Below, in pieces: positions 32,351 through 40,415 of a DNA stretch of 64,000 nucleotides. The notes below the pieces were generated by a model. It had not been told where the DNA came from, did not search any database, and saw only the letters and a list, made by a program, of their open reading frames with translations. The stretch is taken from contig JAFAOS010000252.1 in the NCBI GenBank assembly GCA_019247515.1, positions 1 through 64,000 on the forward strand, read 5' to 3'. The position numbers and the translations under genes were made by a program. Position 1 is the stretch's first letter. Each line of letters opens with the position of its first letter. Origin of the DNA: Chloroflexota bacterium (lineage in GTDB: Bacteria > Chloroflexota > UBA6077 > CF-72).

Positions 32351-32713
32351 GTGTTTCCAGGCTGGTTCTGGCGCCGACGCACCGCGGAACGGCGGGCCCA
32401 GGCGCTGCTGCGGCGGCTACTTTCGGCGACCGAGCAGGCCCAGCTGCGCAAGGAAGGATTCCTCGAGGTGCGCAGTCAAGCGGTCAGCGGCCGTACGTAC
32501 CGCATTCCGAGGCGCGGCTCGCCCGTCGCGGTCCTGGAGCCCGACGGCAAGGTCAAATACCTCTGCCTGCAGCCCGAAACGCCGGTCGCCAGAGGCGAGC
32601 TGGTGGTGATTCACAAGCTTCTGCTGGAGGGCGCCGAACGCGACTACTGGCTGAAAGCCAATCGCGTCGGCCGACCGATGGGCCGCGGCTTCGGGCGGCG
32701 GCTGCTCGGTTGA
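32351..32713 (+). CDS. Small basic protein of unknown function
   Basis: A 120-residue product from GTG 32351, five bases after glgC and probably on its transcript. It is rich in Arg (FWRRRTAERRAQALLRRLL) with an N-terminal helix and a central strand-rich part (GRTYRIPRRGSPVAVLEPDG, then KYLCLQPETPVARGELVVIHK). No motif identifies it. The high pI could mean nucleic-acid or glycogen-particle association, but that is a guess. The tmRNA promoter starts within 20 bp of its stop. Confidence 0.65.
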   Translation: MFPGWFWRRRTAERRAQALLRRLLSATEQAQLRKEGFLEVRSQAVSGRTYRIPRRGSPVAVLEPDGKVKYLCLQPETPVARGELVVIHKLLLEGAERDYWLKANRVGRPMGRGFGRRLLG

Positions 32714-32727
32714 CGGTCAGAAAAAGG

Positions 32728-32757
32728 TTGGCGACAAGTGCTGCCTGGTGGTAAACT
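32728..32757 (+). promoter_or_regulatory. Candidate promoter of the tmRNA gene
   Basis: TTGGCG (32728-32733) and TAAACT (32752-32757) are separated by 18 bp, each matching four of six bases of the sigma-70-type consensus. Initiation would fall about 10-15 bases before the mature tmRNA 5' end at 32776. Confidence 0.5.
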
Positions 32758-32775
32758 TTGTGCCCCAGGTCTCAC

Positions 32776-33193
32776 GGGGCCGAGTGGTATCGACAAAGGA
32801 GGGAAGCCGAAGAGAGCAGGCCGAGGATGGTACTACGCCTCGTAAAAATGTACCGCCAAAAGTAACTGGCAACCTTGTTACTATCGCGTCCGGTGAACAG
32901 GACGGCAACCCGGCTCTGAGCCCCGTTCCGTTCCGCGCTCCGGCGCTGCTCGCGGCCTAAGAACCCGCGACAGCCCTCCAGGCAAGGCTTCGTAGTCTGG
33001 TCCGGTTGTAACCCCCACGAGGCTGGCTTCGCGAGACTGTCGCGGTAGCGAAGCGAGATCCAGCGGCTGGCTCCACTGACGGTCTGTCGGGCCGCTCGTC
33101 AGTGAGCAAGATTCAAGCGACCGACTAAGCCTGTAGAACTCCACGCCGATCTCGCTTTGGACGCGGGCGTCCGACTCCCCGCCGGCTCCACCA
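32776..33193 (+). ncRNA. ssrA: Transfer-messenger RNA (tmRNA)
   Basis: The 5' GGGGCCG pairs with CGGCTCC before the encoded ACCA to form the tRNA-like acceptor stem, and GAGTGGTATCGAC near the 5' end and GGACGCGGGCGTCCGACTCC near the 3' end match the conserved T-loop and D-like regions of one-piece tmRNAs. GCCTCGTAAAAA before the reading frame matches the known tmRNA pattern. The resume codon is GGC at 32868 after AGTAACT, as in Bacillus-type tmRNA; the frame ends at TAA 32958-32960. At 418 nt it is on the long side. It rescues stalled ribosomes with SmpB, whose gene is not in the window. Confidence 0.96.
32868..32960 (+). CDS. tmRNA-encoded proteolysis tag (30 codons)
   Basis: After the alanine carried by the tmRNA itself, the frame reads GNLVTIASGE, QDGNPALSPV, PFRAPALLAA and a TAA. 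The end LLAA is the hydrophobic-Ala-Ala degron recognised by ClpXP-type proteases. Thirty encoded residues is much longer than the ten of Escherichia coli. If an alternative resume point were used the tag would be shorter, but GGC after the AGTAACT context is the best match to known tmRNAs. Confidence 0.8.
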   Translation, partial: GNLVTIASGEQDGNPALSPVPFRAPALLAA

Positions 33194-33197
33194 ATCA

Positions 33198-33225
33198 GGG
33201 AGGTCCTGTCAAGGACCTCCCTTTT
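33198..33225 (+). terminator. Rho-independent terminator of tmRNA
   Basis: GGGAGGTCC (33198-33206) and GGACCTCCC (33213-33221) form a perfect 9-bp stem around a TGTCAA loop, followed by TTTT. It begins four bases after the CCA end of the tmRNA. The corA pseudogene ends at the same place on the other strand. Confidence 0.95.
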
Positions 33226-33819
33226 ATTGTGTCGATTTCGCCCTGGGCGTCGTCCTGGCCGCGTCACTGAGCCAACCCCGCCACCAGAACATGGCCAACA
33301 GGCACAGCAGGGCGTCAGAAGAGTGAGTGGCAGGAAGAGCGTGGCAATGATCGCCAGTTGCTTCATGACGCCGTTCAGCCGGTTCGAGACGGTCGACAGG
33401 TGCGTGTCGAGCGCACCACTCAGCAGGTCGCGGTAACTGTCCACCAAGGTCGCTGATGCGGATCAGGTGGTCATAGACGTCGCGGAAGTAGCGTTCAGCC
33501 TCGGGCGTCATCCCGGGTAGCGGCGCCACCCCGGCCAGCTGGGTTGCCAGCATGTCACGCGCCGGGGTAATCACCTTGCGCACCCCGATCAGCGAGCGTA
33601 GTCGCCGTAGTCCTCGATCTTCGGCCGTTGCCCGAACTGTTCGGCATCTTCAACCGCCAGCGGATGGAACGCAAACACGTCGCGCAAAATGGGCAGGGTT
33701 TCCTGACCGCTGCCGTGCAGGTCCAGCCAGAATGGCGTGCCGGCGGCGAGCAGTTCGCGAATGCCCGCTTCGTCGCCGGCGCGCCGGGTGCCGTCGGGGG
33801 TGATCAGCACTGCGTCCAT
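33224..33819 (-). pseudogene. Decayed CorA-type magnesium/cobalt transporter
   Basis: Four pieces of one CorA protein lie in order on the minus strand but in different frames. Residues from ATG 33819 give the N-terminal domain (PFWLDLHGSG, FHPLAVEDAEQFGQRPKIED). After DYGDYA about 120 residues of the cytoplasmic domain are missing and the frame shifts to VRKVITPARDMLATQL and EAERYFRDVYDHLIRIS. A further one-base shift at about 33450 leads to VDSYRDLLSGALDTHLSTVS and LPLTLLT. The GMN-motif segment is then deleted, and a third frame ends in MFWWRGWLSD, like a CorA tail. It cannot make a functional channel. Confidence 0.88.
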
Positions 33820-33940
33820 GCCGCAGATTGTGGCAGCGGACGCGTCCGGAGCGTTGGCCGATCGCATCCGACCTTGGTCCGATCCAGCGGCGACTTTCGC
33901 CCCCTGGGGATTGGCTGCTGTGCTCAGTACAATTCCGCCG

Positions 33941-35380
33941 ATGACGATCGCGGCACGTGCGTTTCGAGCCGCTCCGCTCGCTGGCTGGTGGGCATGGCCC
34001 CGGCCCTTGATCGGCCATCGCTGGTCGCTGGCTCAGCAGTACCTGGTGGCCAGCCTGATCGTCGTCCTCGCCGGAGTGCTCATCACGGGCGCCTGGATCG
34101 GGCACCAGATCGAAACCAGCGTTGTCGAGCGCACCGGCGGCATCACTGCGCTGTACGTCGACAGCGTCATCGGGCCGCACCTGCAGGCTCTGGCGCTCGA
34201 CGATCGGTGGCTCACTCCCGACGATGCCGCGGCGCTGAACGGTCTGGTAGCCGACACTGGCCTCGGCGAGGGCGTGGTGCAGTTCAAGATCTGGTCGCGC
34301 GACGGCAGGATCCTGTATTCGACGGACCCCGCGCTCGTCGGTCAGCAGTTTCCGGTCGACGACTTCCTGCAGCAGGCGATCAACGGCCAGGTGAGCGCGG
34401 ATATCAGCAACCTGGACGCGCCGGAGAACCGGGACGAGCGCCAGCACTTCAGCCGCCTGGTGGAGGTCTACGCGCCGGTCCGACAGAACAGCGACGGACG
34501 GGTCATAGCCATCAACGAGTTCTACCTGTTGCCCGACGCGCTCGATCAGGAGATCCGCGACGCCCAGCTGAGCTCTTGGGCCGTGGTGGCCGGCATCGGC
34601 CTGGTGACCTATCTGCTGCTGGCCGGCATTGTCAAACGCGGCAGCGACACGATCCGCCACCAGCAGCGCGAGCTGGAGCGACGTCTGGAGCAAAACACGC
34701 GTTTGCACGAGCGAGTCCGGCAAGCGGCGGGGCGCACGACGGCGCTCAACGAACAGGCGCTGCGGCGGGTCAGCGCGGATTTGCACGATGGGCCAGGGCA
34801 AGCGCTGGCGCTCGCGCTGCTGCGTCTGGATGCCTTGCAAGCGCCATGTGCCGACAATGTGGAGTCCTGCAGGCGTACGCACGCGGATTTCGAAACGGTC
34901 CATTCCGCGGTGCGCGACGCGCTGTCGGACCTGCGGGCGATTTCCGCCGGATTGCGTCTGCCGGAGCTGGAGCGACTGACCGTGGTGGAGGTTGCGTCGC
35001 GGGCAATTGACGACCACCAGCGGCGCAGCCGGGTGACAGTCCAGCGCCAGCTGGAGTCGCTGCCGGAGCAGGCGCCGCTGGCAATCAAGATCGCCCTGGT
35101 GCGGACGCTGCAAGAGGCATTATCGAATGCCACGCGCCACGGCAGGGGCGCCGATGTGCGCGTCGAGCTGGATGGTGCTGGTGACCGGTTGCGCCTCAAA
35201 GTTTCGGATCGCGGACCGGGCTTCGATACGCAACTGGCGGAACGCTCCGGCGGGCTGGGACTGGCCGGCATGCGCGAGCGCGCGGAGCTCCTGGGAGGAC
35301 GGTTCGCAGTGGAATCCAGCGTCGGCGCTGGCACCACCGTCCAGGCGTGGTGGCCTTTGTCGGTGCCCGTCGGTGCCTGA
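33941..35380 (+). CDS. Membrane sensor histidine kinase, NarL-partner (HisKA_3) type
   Basis: A 479-residue kinase: TM1 at about 33-55, an extracytoplasmic sensor of ~155 residues, TM2 at about 212-230, a short coiled coil, then the HisKA_3 domain with phospho-acceptor H282 (SADLHDGPGQ). The ATPase domain has the N-box LVRTLQEALSNATRHG, DRGPGFD and GGLGLAGMRERAELLGG. It should autophosphorylate and pass phosphate to the response regulator encoded 3 bp downstream. The sensor region (FKIWSRDGRILYSTDPALVG) resembles dCache/PAS-like folds. Signal unknown. The upstream gap to the corA remnant is 121 bp. Confidence 0.92.
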   Translation: MTIAARAFRAAPLAGWWAWPRPLIGHRWSLAQQYLVASLIVVLAGVLITGAWIGHQIETSVVERTGGITALYVDSVIGPHLQALALDDRWLTPDDAAALNGLVADTGLGEGVVQFKIWSRDGRILYSTDPALVGQQFPVDDFLQQAINGQVSADISNLDAPENRDERQHFSRLVEVYAPVRQNSDGRVIAINEFYLLPDALDQEIRDAQLSSWAVVAGIGLVTYLLLAGIVKRGSDTIRHQQRELERRLEQNTRLHERVRQAAGRTTALNEQALRRVSADLHDGPGQALALALLRLDALQAPCADNVESCRRTHADFETVHSAVRDALSDLRAISAGLRLPELERLTVVEVASRAIDDHQRRSRVTVQRQLESLPEQAPLAIKIALVRTLQEALSNATRHGRGADVRVELDGAGDRLRLKVSDRGPGFDTQLAERSGGLGLAGMRERAELLGGRFAVESSVGAGTTVQAWWPLSVPVGA

Positions 35381-35383
35381 CGC

Positions 35384-36061
35384 ATGAGCGATCCCATCCG
35401 CGTGCTCGTTGCCGACGATCACCCGCTCTTTCGTGAGGGGGTCATCACGTCATTGCGGTCGGTGCCTGACATGCAGGTGATCGGCCAGGCGGAAAACGCC
35501 GACGAGGCGGTCCGCCTGGTGCGCGAGGAATTACCGGATATCGCCCTGCTGGATGTGACCATGCCCGGGGGTGGCATCGAGGCCGCGCGCAAGATCGCAT
35601 CGGCGTGCCCGGCCACGCGCATCGTCATGCTCACGGTCTCGGAAGACGAGGACGACCTGCTGGAGGCGATGAAGGCGGGGGCTTCGGGCTACGTATTGAA
35701 GGGCGTGTCCGCGCGCGAGCTTGCGGCCGTGGTCCGCTCGGTCAGTGCTGGAGACGTGTACGTTGCTCCATCGCTAGCATTTGGCTTGTTGCGCGAGATG
35801 TCCAGGCCGCGTTCGAGCGACCCGCTGGCCGAGCTCAGCAGCCGCGAACGGCAAGTCCTGGAGCTGGTCGCCAGCGGACTGAGCAACCAGGAAATCGGAC
35901 TCAAGCTCGGACTCGCGGAAAAGACGATCAAGCACTACATGACGAACATTTTGACCAAGCTCCAGGTGCGCAGCCGCGTCGAGGCGGCCCTGCTGGCCGC
36001 GCGCGTCGGCCTCGGCCAGTCCACTCCCACTCCCTCTCCCTCTGCGAGAGGGCAGGGGTGA
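35384..36061 (+). CDS. NarL/FixJ-family response regulator with repeat-encoded tail
   Basis: A 225-residue regulator with receiver domain (RVLVADDHPLFREGV; phospho-acceptor D57 in IALLDVTMPG; K~106 in YVLKG) and a LuxR-type HTH (LSSRERQVLELVASGLSNQE, then KTIKHYMTNILTKLQ). It begins 3 bp after the kinase stop and is surely its partner. The last ~13 residues (STPTPSPSARGQG) and the stop codon are encoded by a CCCTCTCCC-type palindromic repeat, so the ancestral protein probably ended just after LLAARVGLG. Targets unknown; autoregulation is possible. Confidence 0.93.
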   Translation: MSDPIRVLVADDHPLFREGVITSLRSVPDMQVIGQAENADEAVRLVREELPDIALLDVTMPGGGIEAARKIASACPATRIVMLTVSEDEDDLLEAMKAGASGYVLKGVSARELAAVVRSVSAGDVYVAPSLAFGLLREMSRPRSSDPLAELSSRERQVLELVASGLSNQEIGLKLGLAEKTIKHYMTNILTKLQVRSRVEAALLAARVGLGQSTPTPSPSARGQG

Positions 36062-36064
36062 GGG
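36022..36064 (+). repeat. CCCTCTCCC repeat half-copy overlapping a gene end
   Basis: CCCACTCCCTCTCCCTCTGC and GAGAGGGCAGGGGTGAGGGA match the left arm of the 23145-23257 repeat almost base for base. TGA within GGGGTGAGGG is the stop codon of the response regulator. The stem CCCTCTCNNNNNNGAGAGGG could also act as a weak hairpin between this gene and the next. Confidence 0.8.
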
Positions 36065-36097
36065 AGAACTGTCGCCGACGTGGTACAAAATCGCGTC

Positions 36098-36421
36098 ATG
36101 CCGACCGTCCGCAACACGAGCAGATCCGCCCAGCCACGCCGCGGGCGAGAGGTTCCACGCGCATTCAACTTCCACTGGGGCAGCGGCCAGATCGTCGAAG
36201 AAGCGGCCTACACCGGCCGCTACACGGAGCCGACGATCCAGCTCCTCGAGTACACCGACCATCCCGGGTCGTTCGGTATCCGCTTCTGCTACTACAACCT
36301 CGAAGGCCGCTTCCAGCGTAGCCCGATGATGATCGACGGCGACGATTCCTTCGACGGCCTGCGCGACGCCCTCAAAGACACGCCGCGGCTGCGCAACCTG
36401 CTACGAAAGCTGGTCTCATGA
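36098..36421 (+). CDS. Small protein of unknown function preceding an HpaB-type monooxygenase
   Basis: A 107-residue protein from ATG 36098 (GTG 36080 would add six residues). It has a basic N-terminus and a conserved-looking core, RAFNFHWGSGQIVEEAAYTG, then PTIQLLEYTDHPGSFGIRFC and YYNLEGRFQRSPMMIDGDD. I do not recognise the family. Its stop overlaps the ATG of the flavin monooxygenase gene (ATGA, 4 bp), so the two are translated together and it may be an accessory subunit. It is not a flavin reductase by sequence. Confidence 0.72.
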   Translation: MPTVRNTSRSAQPRRGREVPRAFNFHWGSGQIVEEAAYTGRYTEPTIQLLEYTDHPGSFGIRFCYYNLEGRFQRSPMMIDGDDSFDGLRDALKDTPRLRNLLRKLVS

Positions 36422-37914
36422 CCGTCCAGCAAGCCGTCCGCCTCGGGGCGATGACCGGCGAGCGCTACGTCGACAGCTTGCGCGATGGTCGCGAAGTCTG
36501 GCTCGACGGCCAGCGCGTGGACGACGTGACCACCCATCCCGCCTTCCGCGAGATGGTCCGCGCCCTGGCCGACGTCTACGACAAGCAGAACGCGGAGTAT
36601 CGCGACGAGATGACCTACGTCGACCCGGAGAGCGGCGTGCGCACCAGCCTGTCGTGGCTGATCGCCCGTTCGGCGGCGGACTCTCAACGCAAGCGGCGCA
36701 ACAGTCAGCTGTGGAACCTGCTGACCTGGGGTCAGCTGGGGCGCAGTCCGGACGTGCTCGCGCCGTTCATCGTCAACCTGATGAATCGTCGCGCTGCGTT
36801 TGGCGCTGCCAGCCATCCACGCTGCGACTTTGCCGAGAACATCGCCGGTTATTACCGCTTCTGCCGCGACAATGACGTGTTCCTGACGCACGCGCTCGGC
36901 GACCCGCAGGTCGATCGCAGCCAGCAGCCACAGAACGAGCGCCGTCAGGTGCCCGAGGACGAAGAGATCGCGCTGCATGTGGTGGAGGAGACCGACGACG
37001 GCGTCGTCGTCAGTGGCGGCAAACAACTGTCCACCGCGGCGGTGTTCAGCAACGAAACCTACGTCTCGCTGTCGCAGACCTTTTACGCGCGCAACGATCC
37101 GCGTTTCGTGCTGGCGTTCTCGATCGCGTCGAATTCTCCGGGGCTGCAGATCCTGGCGCGCGAACCGGTCGGGCGCTGGTTCGGCTCCTGGGGCCACCCG
37201 TTCCAGATGCTGGACGAGCAGGACTGCATGCTGTTCTTCCACCGGGTGCTGGTGCCCTGGGATCGGGTGTTCTTCCTGTACGAGGCTCCGGCGCGGGTCA
37301 TGGCGTCGAGTGGACCGAGTGGCGCGGAGCTGAATTTCGCCGGCTGGGCGAACCTGGAGCGCGCGCTGTTCCGCTTCCGCTTGCTGACCGCCGTGGCGAC
37401 GCTGGTTGCCGAAGCGATCGGCGTCATCGAATTTCGGGAGGTCGCCTCCAAGCTGGGTGAGATGGTGGCCAACTGCGAGATGCTGCGCCTGACCATGGAC
37501 GGCATCGAGCATTCCTCTCGGACGACCGCCGGCATGCCGGGTCAGGGTCCGGTGGCGGTGTGGATGGCGCAGACCACCTGGCGGATGACGGAGTTGCTCC
37601 GCGAGATTTGCGGGTCCGGCATCGTGATGCAACCCAGTGAGAACGACCTGGCGAATCCGGAGATCCGCCCTTCGCTGGAGCGCTTTATGCGTGGCAAAGA
37701 CGTGGATGTGGAGTACAAATCGCGGCTGTTCCGCGTCGCGCACGACCTGGCAATGTCGTCGTTCGCGATGCGCCAGGACATCTACGAGTACTGGCACGCC
37801 GGCGACCCGAGTCGCAACCGGATCAACCTGCTGCGCGCGTACGACCAGTCGGACATCACCGAGCGGATCAAAGACATGTGCAGCCGCCCGCTACCACACG
37901 GCGAGGTGCCCTGA
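36418..37914 (+). CDS. HpaB-type FADH2-dependent aromatic monooxygenase
   Basis: A 498-residue member of the 4-hydroxyphenylacetate 3-monooxygenase large-component family, with the acyl-CoA dehydrogenase fold. Recognisable blocks are TGERYVDSLRDGREVWLDGQ, SQRKRRNSQLWNLLTWGQLG, HALGDPQVDRSQQP, the QDCMLFFHRVLVPWDRVFF strand and TAVATLVAEAIGVIEF. Such enzymes hydroxylate phenols using free FADH2 from a separate reductase (HpaC), which is not in the window. Paired with a small coupled gene upstream; followed by family A repeats. Substrate unknown. Confidence 0.88.
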   Translation: MTVQQAVRLGAMTGERYVDSLRDGREVWLDGQRVDDVTTHPAFREMVRALADVYDKQNAEYRDEMTYVDPESGVRTSLSWLIARSAADSQRKRRNSQLWNLLTWGQLGRSPDVLAPFIVNLMNRRAAFGAASHPRCDFAENIAGYYRFCRDNDVFLTHALGDPQVDRSQQPQNERRQVPEDEEIALHVVEETDDGVVVSGGKQLSTAAVFSNETYVSLSQTFYARNDPRFVLAFSIASNSPGLQILAREPVGRWFGSWGHPFQMLDEQDCMLFFHRVLVPWDRVFFLYEAPARVMASSGPSGAELNFAGWANLERALFRFRLLTAVATLVAEAIGVIEFREVASKLGEMVANCEMLRLTMDGIEHSSRTTAGMPGQGPVAVWMAQTTWRMTELLREICGSGIVMQPSENDLANPEIRPSLERFMRGKDVDVEYKSRLFRVAHDLAMSSFAMRQDIYEYWHAGDPSRNRINLLRAYDQSDITERIKDMCSRPLPHGEVP

Positions 37915-37929
37915 AACTAGCCAGGCAAG

Positions 37930-38140
37930 CAGGTTGATAAAAAAGACTCTCGAGGGGCTCCACCGCAGGTGGAATCATTGAGCCTGCGTTCCTCAGTGGG
38001 GCGCGAGCTCACGTTTGTGGCCGCCAGCTTTCGAGGTGGCGGCAATTCTTCTCTGAAGAGAAGCAGATCCTTAGAGGCTACAGGTTGATAAAAAACTCTC
38101 CAAGGGCTCCACCGTAGGTGGAATCACTGAGCCTGCAGAT
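37930..38140 (-). repeat. Family A repeats, one full and one partial copy, minus orientation
   Basis: On the minus strand the full copy runs from GGATCTGCTTCTCTTCAGAG through GAAGAATTGCCGCCACCTCG, GGCGGCCACAAACGTG, GCTCGCGCCCCACTGAGG to TTCCACCTGCGGTGGAGCCC; a second partial copy ends with TTCCACCTACGGTGGAGCCC. The full copy is the closest relative of the segment embedded in the GNAT gene at 16176-16237. The array ends at the stop codon of the LLM oxidoreductase gene. Confidence 0.85.
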
Positions 38141-39102
38141 TATTTCACCAACCTGGTAAGTGCTGGCCGGACCTCCCTGGCGAAGCGCTCCAGGCTGCGC
38201 TCGACCTCGGCGGGTGGTTTGCGACCAAAGCTCACGACCAGGCTATCGACGCCCGCCTCGAGATACCTTTGAAACTGCCCGGCGATAGCATCAGACGAGC
38301 CGGCGAACGGGGAGCCATCGTCTTCGTCGAACCGTATGGTGGTATCGAAGCACACCCGCAGGGCAGCAGGATTGCGCCCCGCGCGCTCCGCTTGTTCGCG
38401 AATGCTGGCAATGCACGCGCGGACCTCTTCCGGCGGAAGGTCGGCCGGCGGTCGGCCGCCAATCGGCAGCCAGCCATCGCCAAAGAGTGCAGTCCGTCGG
38501 AGCGCCACGCGCGTGTGGCCGCCCACCCAGATCGGCGGATGGGGTTTCTGGATCGGATGCGGATGCACGCCGACCGTGTCGAACTGATAGTAACGTCCGG
38601 CGTAGCTGGTGACGTCCTCCGTCCAGGCGGACTTGAGAATCCGCAGTTGCTCGTCAGACGCGCTGCCGCGGTGCTCGTAGACCTCCAGGGGCTGGCCAAG
38701 CGCCTCGAATTCCTCGCGCATCCAGCCCACCCCAATGCCGAGGTCGATGCGACCACCCGAGAGGTTGTCCAGCGTCGCGACCATTTTCGCGGTGAGCAGC
38801 GGATGGCGGTACGGCAGGATCAGGACCGCGACGCCGAGTCGAACACGTCGCGTCATGCCAGCCAGGTAACCCAGCGTGGCCAGCGGCTCGAGATATGGCT
38901 GAGTCGGCGACAGACCAAAGTTCCCGTCGACGCTGTACGGGTACGCCGAGCTGATGCGTTCAGGCACCACGACGTGGTCCGAAATCCAGACGGAATCGAA
39001 CCCGAGCCCTTCGGCGGCCTGCGCCAGCCCACCGAGCGCCCCGAAATCAGCAACCGGACCGCTGGCTGGCAGCGTGCAACCAATTGGCAACGAATCAGGC
39101 AT
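38140..39102 (-). CDS. LLM-class F420-dependent oxidoreductase
   Basis: A 320-residue luciferase-like TIM-barrel protein: AAEGLGFDSVWISDHVVVPE, GVAVLILPYRHPLLTAKMVA, DLGIGVGWMREEF, PHPPIWVGGHTRVALRR and GDGWLP are the standard F420/flavin-binding blocks of this family. These enzymes use reduced F420 or FMN for hydride transfer or monooxygenation. F420 use is inferred from resemblance to actinobacterial and chloroflexal members. The C-terminus (TRLVK-stop) abuts the family A repeats. No pathway neighbour identifies the substrate. Confidence 0.88.
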   Translation of the reverse strand: MPDSLPIGCTLPASGPVADFGALGGLAQAAEGLGFDSVWISDHVVVPERISSAYPYSVDGNFGLSPTQPYLEPLATLGYLAGMTRRVRLGVAVLILPYRHPLLTAKMVATLDNLSGGRIDLGIGVGWMREEFEALGQPLEVYEHRGSASDEQLRILKSAWTEDVTSYAGRYYQFDTVGVHPHPIQKPHPPIWVGGHTRVALRRTALFGDGWLPIGGRPPADLPPEEVRACIASIREQAERAGRNPAALRVCFDTTIRFDEDDGSPFAGSSDAIAGQFQRYLEAGVDSLVVSFGRKPPAEVERSLERFAREVRPALTRLVK

Positions 39103-39117
39103 CAGCCAAGGATACGC

Positions 39118-39180
39118 CGCTGGCTAATTCTGAACCGCTCTCAACTTGTTCAGAGCGGTAGAGAATTACTTTAACCAGCG
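39118..39180. other. Long interrupted stem-loop between same-strand genes
   Basis: Nested arms CGCTGG/CCAGCG, TAATTCT/AGAATTA and ACCGCTCT/AGAGCGGT pair around a 10-base loop (39142-39151). The outer right arm includes the last codons of the MFS gene (39171 on), and the left arm lies 16 bp past the start of the LLM gene. No T-run follows on either strand, so a processing or protecting structure is as likely as a terminator. Confidence 0.5.
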
Positions 39181-40415
39181 CTGATCGGCTGATCCTCCAC
39201 CACCCGCTTCACCGCCGCCAGCAGCCCGGCGCTGGTGCCGAAGGCCGCCAGCGTCAGCGCGATCGGATCGCCCACCTGGTCCGCGGTCGCGCCCCAGAAC
39301 GCCGCGCCGATCGCCTGACCACCCTGAAACGTCAACAAGTACGCGGCGATCGCGCGCGCCGCCAGGCGGCGTGGCGCACTCATCTGGACCGCAATCTGGA
39401 AGTTCTGATTGGAGGTCGTCCACGCCGCCCCGCCGATGGCCAGCATGACGCACACCACCGGCACCGAGCGGACCCAGGCCAGCACCAGGTACATGAGGGT
39501 GAAGATCACCACCGCCAGCATCAACAGAAGGTTGGTCGCCACGTGCCGGCGTAGCCAGGGCAGCGCAAAGGCGCCGGCGACCGCGCCGGCGCCGACGCAC
39601 GTAACCAGGAGTCCATAGCCGGTCGCATCCAGCCGCAGCTCTCGTCGCGCAACCACCGGTAGCAAGCCCCAGAACGCGCTTGCGCACAGCATCCACAACA
39701 TGCTGCGCACCAGGACGACGCGTTGCGTCTGGGCTTCCCAGACGTATTGCAGGCCCGCCAGCACCATCCTGGTGAGTGGCTCGGTGGAGGTGCTTGCGAT
39801 GCGTCCGACTCGCGGCTGCCATCGGAAGACGACCCCGAGCGTGGCCAGAAAGGACGCGGCATTGATGAGAAAGGCGTAGGCGGGACCGGTCGCCGCCACG
39901 ACAAAGCCGCCGAGCGCCGGCCCGCTGGCGCGGGCCACGTTGTAGCCGGCGCTGTTCATGCTGATGGCGGTGGGGACCTGCGGCCGGTCGACCACGTCGG
40001 GAATGATCGCCGCCCAGACCGGGGCCGCCAGGGCGTTGCCGAGTCCCAGCGCGAAGGTCATGCCCAGCAGCAACCAGGGCGTGACGTCACCCGCTAATGT
40101 GAGCAAGCCAAGCACCGCGGCGCACACGAGCATCCACGCCTGCGTCGCGAGCGTGAGCCGCCGACGGTCGAGGCGGTCCGCCAGACTGCCCGCCGGGAGT
40201 CCGATCAGGAATGCGGGCAGTGTGGTCGCGGTTTGCATCAACGCGACCGGCAGCGCGTCGGTGGTCAGCGTCGTCATTAGCCACGCGCCTCCAACGGTCT
40301 GCATCCAGGTCCCGATGTTGGAGACGATGTTGGCCAACCACAGTTCGCGGAACGTCGGGTTGGTCAGTGGATGCCCGGCGCGGGCCGGTTTCGACGCGGA
40401 CTCCAGAAGACTCAA
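39171..40415 (-). CDS. MFS transporter, enterobactin-exporter-like (EntS/DUF894 type)
   Basis: A 414-residue 12-helix protein. It begins with a short cytoplasmic arm and NPTFRELWLANIVSNIGTWM; motif A is GLPAGSLADRLDRRRLTLAT. NSAGYNVARASGPALGGFVV and the ARAIAAYLLTFQGGQAIGAA segment are typical of the EntS-like exporters. The cargo is unknown. TTG 40415 overlaps the stop of the lipid kinase gene (TTGA), giving a two-gene operon; the upstream in-frame extension belongs to a shadow frame of the kinase. Confidence 0.83.
   Translation of the reverse strand: MSLLESASKPARAGHPLTNPTFRELWLANIVSNIGTWMQTVGGAWLMTTLTTDALPVALMQTATTLPAFLIGLPAGSLADRLDRRRLTLATQAWMLVCAAVLGLLTLAGDVTPWLLLGMTFALGLGNALAAPVWAAIIPDVVDRPQVPTAISMNSAGYNVARASGPALGGFVVAATGPAYAFLINAASFLATLGVVFRWQPRVGRIASTSTEPLTRMVLAGLQYVWEAQTQRVVLVRSMLWMLCASAFWGLLPVVARRELRLDATGYGLLVTCVGAGAVAGAFALPWLRRHVATNLLLMLAVVIFTLMYLVLAWVRSVPVVCVMLAIGGAAWTTSNQNFQIAVQMSAPRRLAARAIAAYLLTFQGGQAIGAAFWGATADQVGDPIALTLAAFGTSAGLLAAVKRVVEDQPISAG

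Noticed and set aside
32748..32960. 70-codon protein gene overlapping the tmRNA
   Set aside because: Only the last 30 codons are used, as the tmRNA tag; the upstream part is structured RNA (acceptor stem and pseudoknot region).
36292..37797. 501-codon minus-strand frame opposite the HpaB-type gene
   Set aside because: Low-complexity Arg/His/Ala composition; the plus strand has strong family similarity over its whole length.
39118..39180. Rho-independent terminator for the LLM gene region
   Set aside because: The stem is long but no T-run follows on either strand, so it was listed only as a stem-loop.
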